Assembly (NCBI RefSeq): GCF_019649055.1
Contig: NW_026570249.1
Location: 124,001-188,000, forward strand
From: Paramacrobiotus metropolitanus
Lineage: Eukaryota; Tardigrada; Eutardigrada; Parachela; Macrobiotidae
Direction of reading: 5' to 3'
DNA length: 64,000 nt
Below the pieces are notes generated by a model. It saw nothing but the letters and a program-made list of their open reading frames with translations, searched no databases and was not told where the DNA came from. Positions 47,701 through 59,700 of this stretch are shown here, in pieces. The translations under genes and the position numbers were made by a program. Positions within the stretch are counted from its first letter, which is position 1, and every line of letters starts with the position of its first letter.

Positions 47701-50700
47701 CGCGATGTATTTATATCCCCTTTTCTTTGTTGGAAGTAATGGTCCTTTCAAATCCGCATAGACTCTGAAGAATGGATGTCCGACTTTGATCTCTTGGAGC
47801 TTTCCCGGTGGACACTTTCTCGGTGTCTTTATAAACTGGCATCCTTGGCATGCGAGGATGTAATTCTTGACATCCGTACTCATACGGTCCCAGTAATATC
47901 TGAGCCGGATCGCTGTCAGCGTCTTTTCAAAGCCGAGGTGACCTGCTGCTTTTTCATCATGCAGTGCATGAATGATAGCCCTTCTCATTTGCAGCGGTAC
48001 CACATATGTCCTTTCCAGTCTTCCTTTCTGGTCTTTGACGCGATACAGTATGCCGTTCCATAACTGGTAATGCGTCTCAAACTTTGACCTTTTGTCTGCG
48101 TCTTGCAGGTGCTCCAATTCATCGATGATCATTGCCAAGTGCGGATCTTTTAGCTGCTTATCCCGCAACTGCAAATTCGTATCATCTTCTTCTTCTTCGT
48201 CTCCTTGTAGGTTGACGATGCGGACTACTGCAGTGCTGAGTTCATTCCAATCTTTGATGACCTTGCATCTCGGAAGAGGCTTGTGACCTTTCTCGATTTT
48301 CTTTGGGAATCTCAGCAGTCTGATGGGACACTCTTCTGGGATGTATTCCGAGAGGATTTCTGCTTCACAAAGGTCATTCTGGTCTACCATTTTCTGACCA
48401 TCTTTCGTGACCTTACCATCTTTTCGTTCGGAAGCTTCTTTTCTCACTCTGTTGACCTTTATCTTGGTAGCAGAGCGGGGTTCGAAAGTAAGGCGACGAC
48501 TACGCTCTGCTTCGTTTATGCTCGAGCGCATGTCTCCGCTTTCTTTTTCTTCCGACATCACCCTTCTCATGTCGGTCTTCAGCCTTTCTTCTCTTTCTTC
48601 AGCTAATTGCACGAAAAGTTGCCAAACTTCAATCGGAGGTTCTTCTCTGTTGAGTTCGTTCTTGTAATCCTCGAAGTTTGGGATTTCGTCGTACTCTTCT
48701 TCGTTGCAAGTGGGACCTTCAATTGGCGCTCTTGAAAGGGCATCTGCATTGTCGCAGTATTTGCCCGGCTTGTATTCTATCTTGAATCGGTGACCTTGTA
48801 GTGCCAATGCCCATCTTGTCAATCGGGGATTCATGCATGACTTGTTCGACTCCGATCTTAAGAGATTCGTCAAAGCTTTGTGATCCGTTCTCACTGTGAA
48901 TTCGGAGTAGTCGATGTACGACTTGAACTTTCTGACAGCAAACACTACTGCCAGACATTCCCATTCCGTTACTCCGTAATTCTTTTCCGCTCCATGCAAA
49001 ACGCGGCTTGCGTATGCAATGGGATGTCCATCTTGGGACAAGATCGCACCTAGCCCTTCCTTTGATGCGTCGCACTCGATCACTGTCGGCTTTGTCGGAT
49101 CGAACTTCTTTAATACTGGATCCTTGCATAGCGCTTCTTTAAGGTCATTGAATTCTTGGTCATGGATTGCTGACCAATCTCTTTTGATGTTCTTGTCATG
49201 TCTTAGCAATTCGTAGAGATGCGCCGTCTTTTGCGCGTATCCAAGGATGAACTTTCGGTAATAGTTCGCTAATCCGAGGAATGACCTCAACTGCCGTTCA
49301 GTTGTCGGTTTCTTTTGGCCATTAACTGCCATGACCTTTTCGGGATCCATTTTGATACCATTCTCGCTTAGGATATGCCCCAAGAATCCCATTTCGCGCA
49401 TGCCAAATTCGCATTTCGTCGGCTTAATTGTGAAGCCTGCGTCAACCAAACTTTGAAGGACGTTCCTTAAGTTCTGCATGAAGATCTCCCAGGTCTTCCC
49501 TGCGAAGATACATCGTCGATATAGCCGAAAACGCATCCCATTCTCTTTGCGTTCGACAAGACTTTATCCATACAAAGTTGAAAGGTCGCAGGTCCATTGC
49601 AGACTCCAAAAGGCATTCTTTTGAAACGGAACATTCCGTCCTGCGTGACGAAAGTTGTCTTATCTTTCGAGGCTGGATCCATTGGGATCTGCCAGAAGCC
49701 ACTTTGTAAGTCCATCTTGCCGTAGTACTTGTTTCCCGCGCATGCGTCAAGCAGTTCGTCTGGGTTCGGCAGTGGATAGTTGTTCTTTTTCGTCAGCTTG
49801 TTCAGCAAAATGTAATTGACGCAGAATCTTGTTCCCATAGTTCCGTCGCCATTCTTCTTTGCGGCGAGTACGACCGGAAAACTCCATTCCGCATCGGATG
49901 GTTCAATGACATCTTGCTGTAGCATCTCTTCGATGTGCTTTGTGATGAATTCACGACCTTTCCAACTTGTTCTTGCTGGATTGCATTTAACCGGTTTGGC
50001 ATCGGCTGTGTCAATAGTGTGCGTTACCCCTTTGACATCGCCATACGGTTTCTTTGACGTGGGGAGAACTTTCCAAAACTCCCAAAATGCGTTTCGCACG
50101 TCATTCTTTTGTTCCTCAGTTAGGTCTGGTCCTAACTTTAATCTTTCAATTATGTCGTTCAGTTCTTCTTTCGTCTTTGCATCCACTTCGGGATCTTCAA
50201 GGATGTTTTTCACGACGGTAGCCGAGTTGACCTTTACATTCTCGAGGTGTTCGTAATGTTCTACGTAACCGAGAAATTGGCCCTTCCTTACGGTCTTTCG
50301 GCTTTTGCTTCGGTTTTCGATAATAATTTCAAATCGAGTGCCGTTATGGTCCGTGACTCCCGTTCTCGGTTGGACTTCATTATCCTTTTGAGGAGTTGCT
50401 GTATACATCAGCTTCTGATTCCGTGGTACATGAGCGCCCATCTTGACCTTTACGCGTGTGCCAAGGTTTGGTCTCAGCTTAACTCGTTGGTCGCTGTAAA
50501 CCTTGATCGCTCCTTCTGGGATTCTTGCTTTCTGCACTTTAATTCTTCGAACAATGATCTCTTTCTCTTGTTGTTCGTTCTTTTCATCGTCTTCGTCGAG
50601 GTCAAGCAGATCTTCTTGATCCGAAAGGTCACTCACTCCAGAGTCTTCAGAAGTGGTCGAGTTGTCGCTCGTGCTCGAAAATTCCGAGTCGGATTCGCTG

Positions 50701-53700
50701 CTATTGTTAGCTTCAAGCTCTTGACCTTTGCTCTTTTTCTCAATTGGTCGCTCGTCGACGCCTTCATCTTCACTTTCTGTTGTAAGGTCATCGCTTTCAT
50801 CCTTGGGAGCGCTAAGTTTTTTAGCTTTTCGTTTTTCGGGCAGAGGTTTGTCCGTTTCCTTGGACTTCCGTCCGTTTCGTGCAGCTATCCTTGGATTTGT
50901 TCGTGTTGCGCGAATCCTTGCTCGTGACCTATCCCTTTCTTCGTCTTCCGAACTATCATCTGCTTGAGCGATATTCTGTGACCTTTCTGCTTGTTCGACT
51001 GGTGGTCCTTCCTCACCGGTTTCGGGTGACCTTTCGTCGACTTTGGGAACTGACCTTTCTGGCTCCTCTTCCAGCATCGCGTTTAGTGACCTTTCATTTT
51101 TCTCGGGTGGTGGCCCTTCCTCACCATTACCGAGTGACCTTTGTAATGAAGCTACTAACGACGCTGCTTTCTTTTCTTGCGGCGACATTTGAGCCTTTTT
51201 TGCCTCTGTTACCGGGATTCCGTTTTCCTTATCCCGAAACGCCTGGTTCAGTTCCTTGATCATCTGAGCCAACTCATACGCCGTATGCGTCGGTTCCTCT
51301 TCTTCGGCGCCTGTGCCGTTTTCTTGAGCAGCGCTTGTGCTGACCTCTTGTTCTTTTTCTTTAGTTTCTTCGGCGCTTGTGCCGTTATCTTTGCTCTTTT
51401 CTTCTTCGGCGCTTTTGCCGTTTTCTTTTTCAGCGCTTGTGCCGTGACCTTTCGGTCTCTTATCGCCGATAAAGACGCAATTTGCCATCAGCTCTTCTGT
51501 AGTCCAGTCATTTTTCGGTACCGTCTCATACATGCACCAAGTATCTCCGCCTCTTTCGGGATACTCCACTCCATCTGGATCTGGTGCAAAGGTCACCTTC
51601 TTCTTTCTTGGGTAACCAAATAATCCAAGTTCGCGTCTTTTTCGCGTGACCCTTAATTCAGGGATTTCTCCTGTATATATCGGTACTTCTTCGAGGATTT
51701 TGCCCCATTGTTTGTTCCATTCTCTTAAGTTCCCCTTTTTGAGGCAGGCCTGGTAAAGGTCAAATAATTCGTACACTACTGTGCCGAGTCCAATTGGGAA
51801 AATGATCGCTCGTCCTTGACCTTTCCATAGATAATTAACTCTGAATTCCCAAAATAAGTCAACTCTCGCTTGCTCCCATATTTCGTTCTCTTCCATTGCT
51901 CGTCGCCTTTCTCTGTCGAGCTTTGTGATCGGGTTTGTATACCACGGGTCGCTTTTATCCGCCTTTTCGGGAATGAAGTTATCCGCTTCTTGCTGCCAAT
52001 GATGGAGCCACTTCCCTCTGGAGATGATGTAGTTCTTGACTACCGATAACCATTCTCGATAACATTGCCAAAGGTAAGTTGCTTTTGACAGCTCCGGCAT
52101 GGGAAGTGTTCTGATAATCGATTTGACCTCTTTTTCTTCTTGTCTATTATGACGTGCAATTGCTGCATTGCATTTCGGCCATTCCGAAAGGTCATCTTGT
52201 GTCATTTCTTGCATGCATTTTGCACATCTTTCTTGAGGTCGCGCTATCGAAAGGTCATCGCTGTCGTGCCAATCGTGATGGCAAGAGGTTGCTCTCTCTT
52301 CCGCAGTCCATTCTCTTGGTTTGCGGGAAACGACGCGATTGTCCCCTTCCGGCATCCGTTGTCTCGGTTCGGGGCGGACGATAACTCGCTTATCCGTTTC
52401 TCCGGAATCGGTATCTGTCCACTCGTCATCTTTTTCGATTTCGATTACGCTGTTATCTGATGATATTTCGATGACTTCGATTTCTTCATCTGCAGAGCGT
52501 GGTTCGGAAGTAAGACGACGACTACGCTCTGCTGCATCGTTGCGCGCTCGCGTGTCTCGGCCTTTCACCCGCCCTCTTGCTTTATCACGTGGTTCGAAAG
52601 TGTGCTGAGCACCATGCTCTGTTTTCCTTGCATCCAGTTGCTTTCTGGCTTGATCTCGTATTTCTGAGGATAATGCTCTTTCGTCGCTGTTCATCAGTCC
52701 TGGCTCTGTCCTGGGCCCAACCATTTTCGTGCCCAGTGCCTCTGGTACTGGGAGTAGCCTTGACCACTCCATTCCTGGCACTAGCGACTGTTTCTTTGCA
52801 ATCAGTGCTTCTGCTTGCATTATCTTGATTTGTTCCATCGTTGGTGACCTTTGTGTCCCTTTCGACTTCAGTGACCTTTTGCTTCTTTCAGCCTTTTTTA
52901 ATCCCTGTGCCTCTGGTACTGGGATTAGATTTTCACCATTCTCATTTTGTTCCTTATCATTCGATCCCTGTGCCTCTGGTACTGGGATAGCCGTTTGCCC
53001 CGAATTATTTCTTTGTTGAAGTTCGGTGACCTTTCCTGCATTGACTTTTGCAGAGGATTTCGGCTCGTCATCTTCGGCTTCAGTTTCTCGTTCTTCCTCG
53101 TCATCCCCGTCTATCAGGATGAATTTCTTTGCGAGGAAGTCGAATCCCAGTAGGACTTGGACATCGTCTGACGCTGGTCTGACGTAGAACGAGTGTTGAC
53201 TCGTTTTCCTTCTTAAGGTCACTGGTGCTACGCAGTAGTGCGTTACTTCGAAGCCTGACGTTCCGCTGATCCCTTTGATCATCACCTTCTTTTTCGGTGG
53301 TAGTCTTACAGTCTGGAGGCCATTCCTTTCACAGAACTGTTGACAAATCAAAGACGTCTCTGCGCCAGTGTCAAGCATCGCCATGACCTTTTTATTTCCA
53401 ATTTTGACTTCATGTGTATAAGCTTCGATCCGTTTCGGTAAGTTTCCATCTTCGAGTTTCAAGACTCTTATTCGACACTTGACTGGGATTGGTGCAGCAT
53501 GCTTGCTCTCTATCAGACCTTTTGAGCTCCAACGATCTATCCGTTTCGGTACGTCGGGTCGCACGTCTGAGAACTTTTCTATCCGCTTTGATTTCGGTAA
53601 GGCGTTCGTCTGCTCTTTCGCGGCGATTTCTTTGCCCGTGACCTTTGCCACTTCGCACATTAAACCCTTCTCTTGTGCGTTCTCGTGACCTTTTATCACT

Positions 53701-56700
53701 TGCGCAATAACTTCGTATTGTGACCTTTCATTGCGCACGTCTTTGGACGGTTTTTCTTGCAACTTTGTCATTATCTCTTGCGTAATTTCATCCGCAAAGG
53801 TCATCTCGTCATCTTCACTCTTTTTCTCTGGTGACCTTTCGTACACAACCATCTTATGGTCGTTTTCTTTCATCCAATCGGTAATTTTCTTCGCAATTTC
53901 GTTATTCGTGCGAGTTGGATCGATTTGAGATGACAATCCGTCAGTTCTTGGCGGTGACCTTTCGTTGTCATTCCGGATTGCTTCTGTCATGTCATACGAC
54001 TTCTCCTTCTGCGGAGTTTGCGCTAAGTCCGGTGACCTTTCCGGTTTTGACATGAAAAATCCACCATTTAGTGACCTTTGTAAAGGTACTTTCTCACCAT
54101 ACTGAGGCGGTAATTCACCCTTCTCAATCCGCTCTCGAAACTGACGGTTATTTTCGTCACATTGGTTCTTCTCTTTCCAGTACTCTTGTACTTTCGGTTG
54201 TGAAGCTTTAACCATTTCCTCGAGATGTTTTCTCATCCGCCAGTCTTGTTTCTCTCTTTCTTCCCAGTAAGCTTCTCTGGGAATTCTCACATCTTGCGGT
54301 GACCTTTGTGGCGGAGGAACTGGTTTCCACATACCGTGTCGTCCATTTGGTCTGTAAGCCACTTTTTGCCACTCCATCTTCTGTTGTAGAGTGTTTGCCT
54401 CATCGAGAGAGTCATCTGAGACTTGCTGTGCCCCTTCGCTCTGTTTCACTGTTTGCTGCGCCATTCGCAGAGTCAAGTTACTTTCTTGACCTTTCGGTTC
54501 ATCGGCGACTTCACCGTGACCTTTCTCTTTCAGTGACTCCTGAGTCTGTTGCACTGGCTGTCCCTCGTGACCTTTCACTTCTTCAACTCTCGCTTGAGGT
54601 GACCTTTCGGTCTCTTGCGCTCCTTGCGCAGTCACGGCCTTTCCGTGATCTTTTTCGGCAGCTCTTGCTTGAAATACTTTTGCCATCTGCTCGAGAAATT
54701 TCGGTCTATCTGGACCGCCTTCGTGCGTCCGTTGCACTGTTACGGTCATTCCGTCAACTTCAAACGTATTTTCGACGAACTTTCGGAATCTCGCGTGATG
54801 TGTTTCATCATCCTCTTCGCTTGAGATTTCCGCTTGCGTCTTTCGGAGAGTAGCTTCACTCTTCCTCGCAGTTACTTTCTGCGGTGACCTTTGGGTCTGC
54901 TGTCCTTGCAGCGTCACGTTACTTTCGTGACTTTCTTGATTTGCAGTTACTTTCTGCTGTCCCGGATGCAGAGTTGAGGCCCTTCCGTCAACCCTGTTCC
55001 CCGCAGTTACTTTCTGCGGTGACCTTTCGGTCGGCCCCGGTTGAGTCAAGTTACTTTCTTGACTCCCCGCAGTTACTTTCTGCGGTGACCTTTCGGTCAA
55101 ATTCTTCCGTCCTTGCGGCAATCTTTTTAAACCCTTCTCTTGTCCTTTATGAGCCCCTTCGCTCGATTTCGAGTTACTTTCTCGAATCCTCGGATTTCTT
55201 TTCCGGGTCTTTGCGTTACTTTCGCAGCATCCCTTTCTCGCTGCGGTCCTTGCCTGCAACGGAGCACCTTGCTCCTCTATATCCGGTGGTTTCGGTTCCG
55301 GACGATCAGTAGGCTCACCGGCGCCTACTGACCTTGAACGTTTCCCTGGGCCATTCCCTGAACCGGCGCACCTTGCGCCTGTCCGGCACCATTCGCCGGG
55401 GCGAAGTTAAAACCTCCGCCTTGCTGACCGAAACCGTTCTGGTTCCCACCGACGAAGCCGCCTTGCTGCCCGCCGAAGTCGCCCTGGCCACCTTGACCGG
55501 CGAAATTGCCCTGGCCACCTTGACCGGCAAAATTCTGGCCACCTTGACCACCATTATTCCACTGGCCTCCTTGACCAGCACCGTTCCATTGGCCACCTTG
55601 ACCACCACCATTCCATTGGCCACCGCCGTAATTTCCGCGATTGCCGCCGCGGCCTCTGCCTCTACCTCGGAAGCCGCCTCTAACCGGGCCATATCCGCCG
55701 TTTCCTCCGCCTTGGCCACCTTGACCGGCGAAGTTGCCTTGGCCTCCGAAGTTATCCTGGCCGCCTTGACCTCCGTTGTTCCACTGGCCACCTTGACCAG
55801 CGAAATTCCCTTGGCCGCCAAAATTGCCCTGGCCTCCTTGATTGTTGTAGTTGGCCTGGCCACCTTGACCGGCGAAGTTCCCTTGGCCACCTTGACCAGC
55901 ATACCGACCGCCTTGGCGTGATTGTGGCACGTATCCGTTTGCTATTGCGTTGCGCCATCCGCCATGATTGTTACGCAGCATCAACCATTCTTCATACACG
56001 ACCCGGTTGGGGTTCTGATTCCACGGTGTTCCCGCGAACGAACACGCTTGTGTGTAGTGGTTGCCGTACATGCAGTTCTGGCATGTCAGCGCGTTATTGA
56101 CCACCCATCCGTCGATCATGGTGAACAGGCGCTCTACTCGCGACCCGTATCGTGGTCCTTGATTTCCTTGTCCACGGTTCGGTCGGAAGTTTCCTGATTT
56201 CCTCCGCCACCGTTGAATCCCTGGCCAGCAAAGCCCGGATTCGCCTGAGCCATTCCTTGACCACCGAGCCCTCCATTCAGGGCATTTCTCTGCACGTTTC
56301 CTTGTGGATTCTGTTTCGGCCTTGCTGCTTGCTGAGCTGATGCTTGGATCGCCGCGATCGCAGGCTTGGTTACTTCTTGGACGGCCGTTTGGATCGCCGC
56401 GATCGTCGCGTACGATACCTGACCTTCATTTCGACCGTTGCCAAAGGTCATCTCTTGAGTGCCTAACGGCGGGAATTCCGTATTGTATCCTGGCGCCTGC
56501 GCCGAGCACGACTGGTTCTGTCGCCCATTCGCGACTTCTTCGATCTGGCCCGATCGGATGATCACGCAATCATCTTGGACTCGGTTGCCTCTCGTGACCT
56601 TATACTTTTCTTCGCCAGTCGACCAGGTGCGGAAGAATTCCTTGATATCCATTGGGTTATGGAATTTCTGTGCTCGGAGTGCCTTATAAAGGTCACTGTC

Positions 56701-59700
56701 GTTCTTACATCCTTGAATCAGGAATCCGATAGCCTGCTTCTCAGTTATGATCCGTTTCGACTTGAAGCGCATGATCGCCTGATAGAACTGGTCAAGCGTT
56801 TCTTTGCCAGCCTCGAACTTTCTCGTCATCGCTTCTCTTAAGGCGTTGACCCCTTCGTCACGATCGCCAAAATGTTCTTTGAACTTTGTCATCCATTCAT
56901 CGACGGTTAACTCTTCCGCCTCTTCCTCATCATCAATTTCTCTTTCCGCGTCAAACCATGCCTTCGCGTCCCTTTGACTGCGTTGGCGACTTCCAGCATC
57001 ATTGCTGCATCCGAAAGGTCATACGTCTTCTGAGTCTCCTTGACCTGACGGATCCAACCAAGTAAAGCTTCTCGGTTGCCGTTGTAGTCGATCAACGCGG
57101 ATTTCCGGGCCATGGCTCTCATGTAACCTCTGAATTCCCGTTCTTCGCGACGGAGTCGCTGTGCTTCAGCGTGGTATTCCGCGCGGTATTCTCTTTCTCG
57201 CCTCTCCTCTTCACGAGCTACCCTTTCCTGCTCGTTTTGGCGAACTCGTGGATCTTCATGATTATCTGGTTGATGGTCAGATTTGTAGACAATTGTTTCC
57301 CTCGGTCCTGTTTCTTGTTGCCGAGGATTGACCCCACCGATCGGTCCTGAGTGCCCCTTCGCCAACTCAGTATCGTCGGTGACCTTTTCAGCTTTGGCCG
57401 TGACCTTATCTTTATCATGGCCGTCGCTTCGGCCAGTCCCCGTCTTTAAGGGAGCTTGGAAATGAAAGCTACCTTCGACGGTGTGGACTTCACCGTATCT
57501 GGGGGGTGGAGATTCGATCCGTTCCGGCTGTTTTGCCTCTCCTTCCTTTTGTTTTGCCGACCGTTTTAAAGTTTTAATTTCTTCCTCTCTTTGTTTGACT
57601 GTCTGCTGCAGCTGCTTTACGGTTTCGTTTGCGTCTTTCCTGAGCTTCTCATAATCGTTGTTTGCTTCGGTGACCTTTCTCATTTGCTCGAGGATTGTAC
57701 TTGCTCTGTTATCGAGAGTCTTATCGAGATCCATTTTTGCTGCTTTTAGGATCTCAGCTTCTGCTTCCAACCGTGTGATACGATCCGCTCTGTCTGCGAG
57801 GGTCCTTCCTCTCGCTTGGCACTCTTCCTCAACTACTTTCAGTTGTGTTTTTAGTTCCGTAATTTTGTCATCCTTTTCCATTACGGAAGTAGCCAATCCG
57901 ACTGATTCATCGCTCAATTTGGCGATCTCTTCTTTTTGTTTTTCATTTTCTGTCTTTCCTTCTTTATTCACGACCTCTAGCACAGTGACCCGTTCGTCAC
58001 ACCGTTGTGCTTCCTTCAACCACTTTTTTGCTTCTTTCTTTTGGTTGTCGATTTCGTCATTGAGTCGTTTGAATTCAGTTTTTGTTATTTCAGCCAGTTC
58101 AAGCAGTTCCTTTGCTGCTTGATCTCTCTGGCTTTCCGCTTCGTTGTGTTTCCTTTTCATCTCTTTTAATTCTGTTTGTAACGTGTTGACAAGGTCTTCG
58201 CGTAATTTAAGGTCATCCTTCAGTTTCGAGATGTCAGCCGTCAAGCTGGTGACCTTTCCGGTGAACTTCGTCGCATTTGCTAGGGATTCGTCACGTTTCT
58301 TCTCGGCCTCCTTGACCTTTGACTGTAAAAGGTCACGCTCCTTTTTCAATTCTGCTATTTCCTGTGACCTTTCAGCTGCTTCCTCGGACAGACCGTAGTT
58401 TTCTGCGGTGAGTATACCTTCCGCGTCTCGATCTTCGACCATTTTCCTCAGATCCTCTGCAGCTTTTTTCTGACCTTCAAATCTGACTTTCCATTGTTGC
58501 GCTTCATCTTCGAACGTGACCTTTTCTTGTTCCATCACGCTCAATCTGGCTTCGACTTCAAAGGTTTTGTTGCGTTGGTCCCGTATCGCAGCGAAAGCTT
58601 GCGCTTCCTTTTCGTCGAGGAGTTGTTCTAGTTCCTTGACACGCTGCTTTAATCCGTTCATTACAGACGTTTTTGGTGATGGTGACCTTTGTTCCCGGTC
58701 GTCGGCTCTTCCTGACGCCGTTCCTTCAAAGGTCTCTTCTAACTTGTCCTGGAGGGTCGTTTCAAACATCCCTTTCGTTAAGTTGGCCTCCTTCATTGCC
58801 GTATGGAAAGACGTCCGTATCGTCGTTTCATCTTCATCGTCAGTGTAGAACTTTTCGCTCGACACGGGACTGGTACCATTCTCTTCCAGCTGATCGTGTA
58901 AGAACAGTGAGTTGTCCGAAAGGTCATCCTGTTTGACCTTTCCTTCGTTGATCAGCTCGTTGCTGCTGACGGCGCCACCACCTTCGGTGACCTTTTGACT
59001 GACTTCGTCACTTCCCTTCTCAACTTGATCCGCGTTTTCCTCCTTGACCTTTTCGGCCGACCGTGCCATTCCTCCGGTCTCGGCCTTCTTGTCATCTTTG
59101 TTCTGTCCATCTGAAGCCGTTCTCTCTTCGGTGACCTTTGCTTGGTCTACCGTGTTATCTCCGACATGTCGTTCGGAGCTTTTTCCATTTCCGTCACTCG
59201 AGCTTTCGTTCTGAGTTTCCCTCAGGGCCGTTTGATATGTGGCCTCTGAGCCTCTGGTGTCCTTCCTCCCAAAGGTCTTTTGAGCTCGAGTTGCTCTTTC
59301 ATGTTCCACGGGCCGTGTGTACGGCTTTAGTTTCCGTTCGTAAGGGTTTTCTAACCCCTGAGACCGTTCTCTCTGATTGCTCGATGAGACCGGTTCATTA
59401 CCGTCTGTGTCTTGATCCATATCTTTGGCTTCCGTTGATGATCGGATAACTTGGACGATGCTATTAATGTTTCTGACACGTTAGTTTTAGCTACGTAAGC
59501 CCCTTTACACGTAAACAGAAACAAGCGCTGTCCTAAAGGTCACCTTTTCAGCTCAACTTTACTAAAGGTCACTCTGCCTCAAAAAGTGCTAAGTTCCTTC
59601 TAAAGGTCACTTCCTTTAGTAAAATGAGATTAATTTCCCACTGTTTCAGCTTAATAGCTTACTCCGTCACGTTAAAGGTCACTTTTTCCTTCAGAACTTT

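Noticed and set aside
45428-52600. tRNA or Pol III B boxes (GGTTCGAAA) in the repeated hairpin
   Set aside because: The match stops after GGTTCGA, no A box or cloverleaf is present, and the copies are inside coding sequence.
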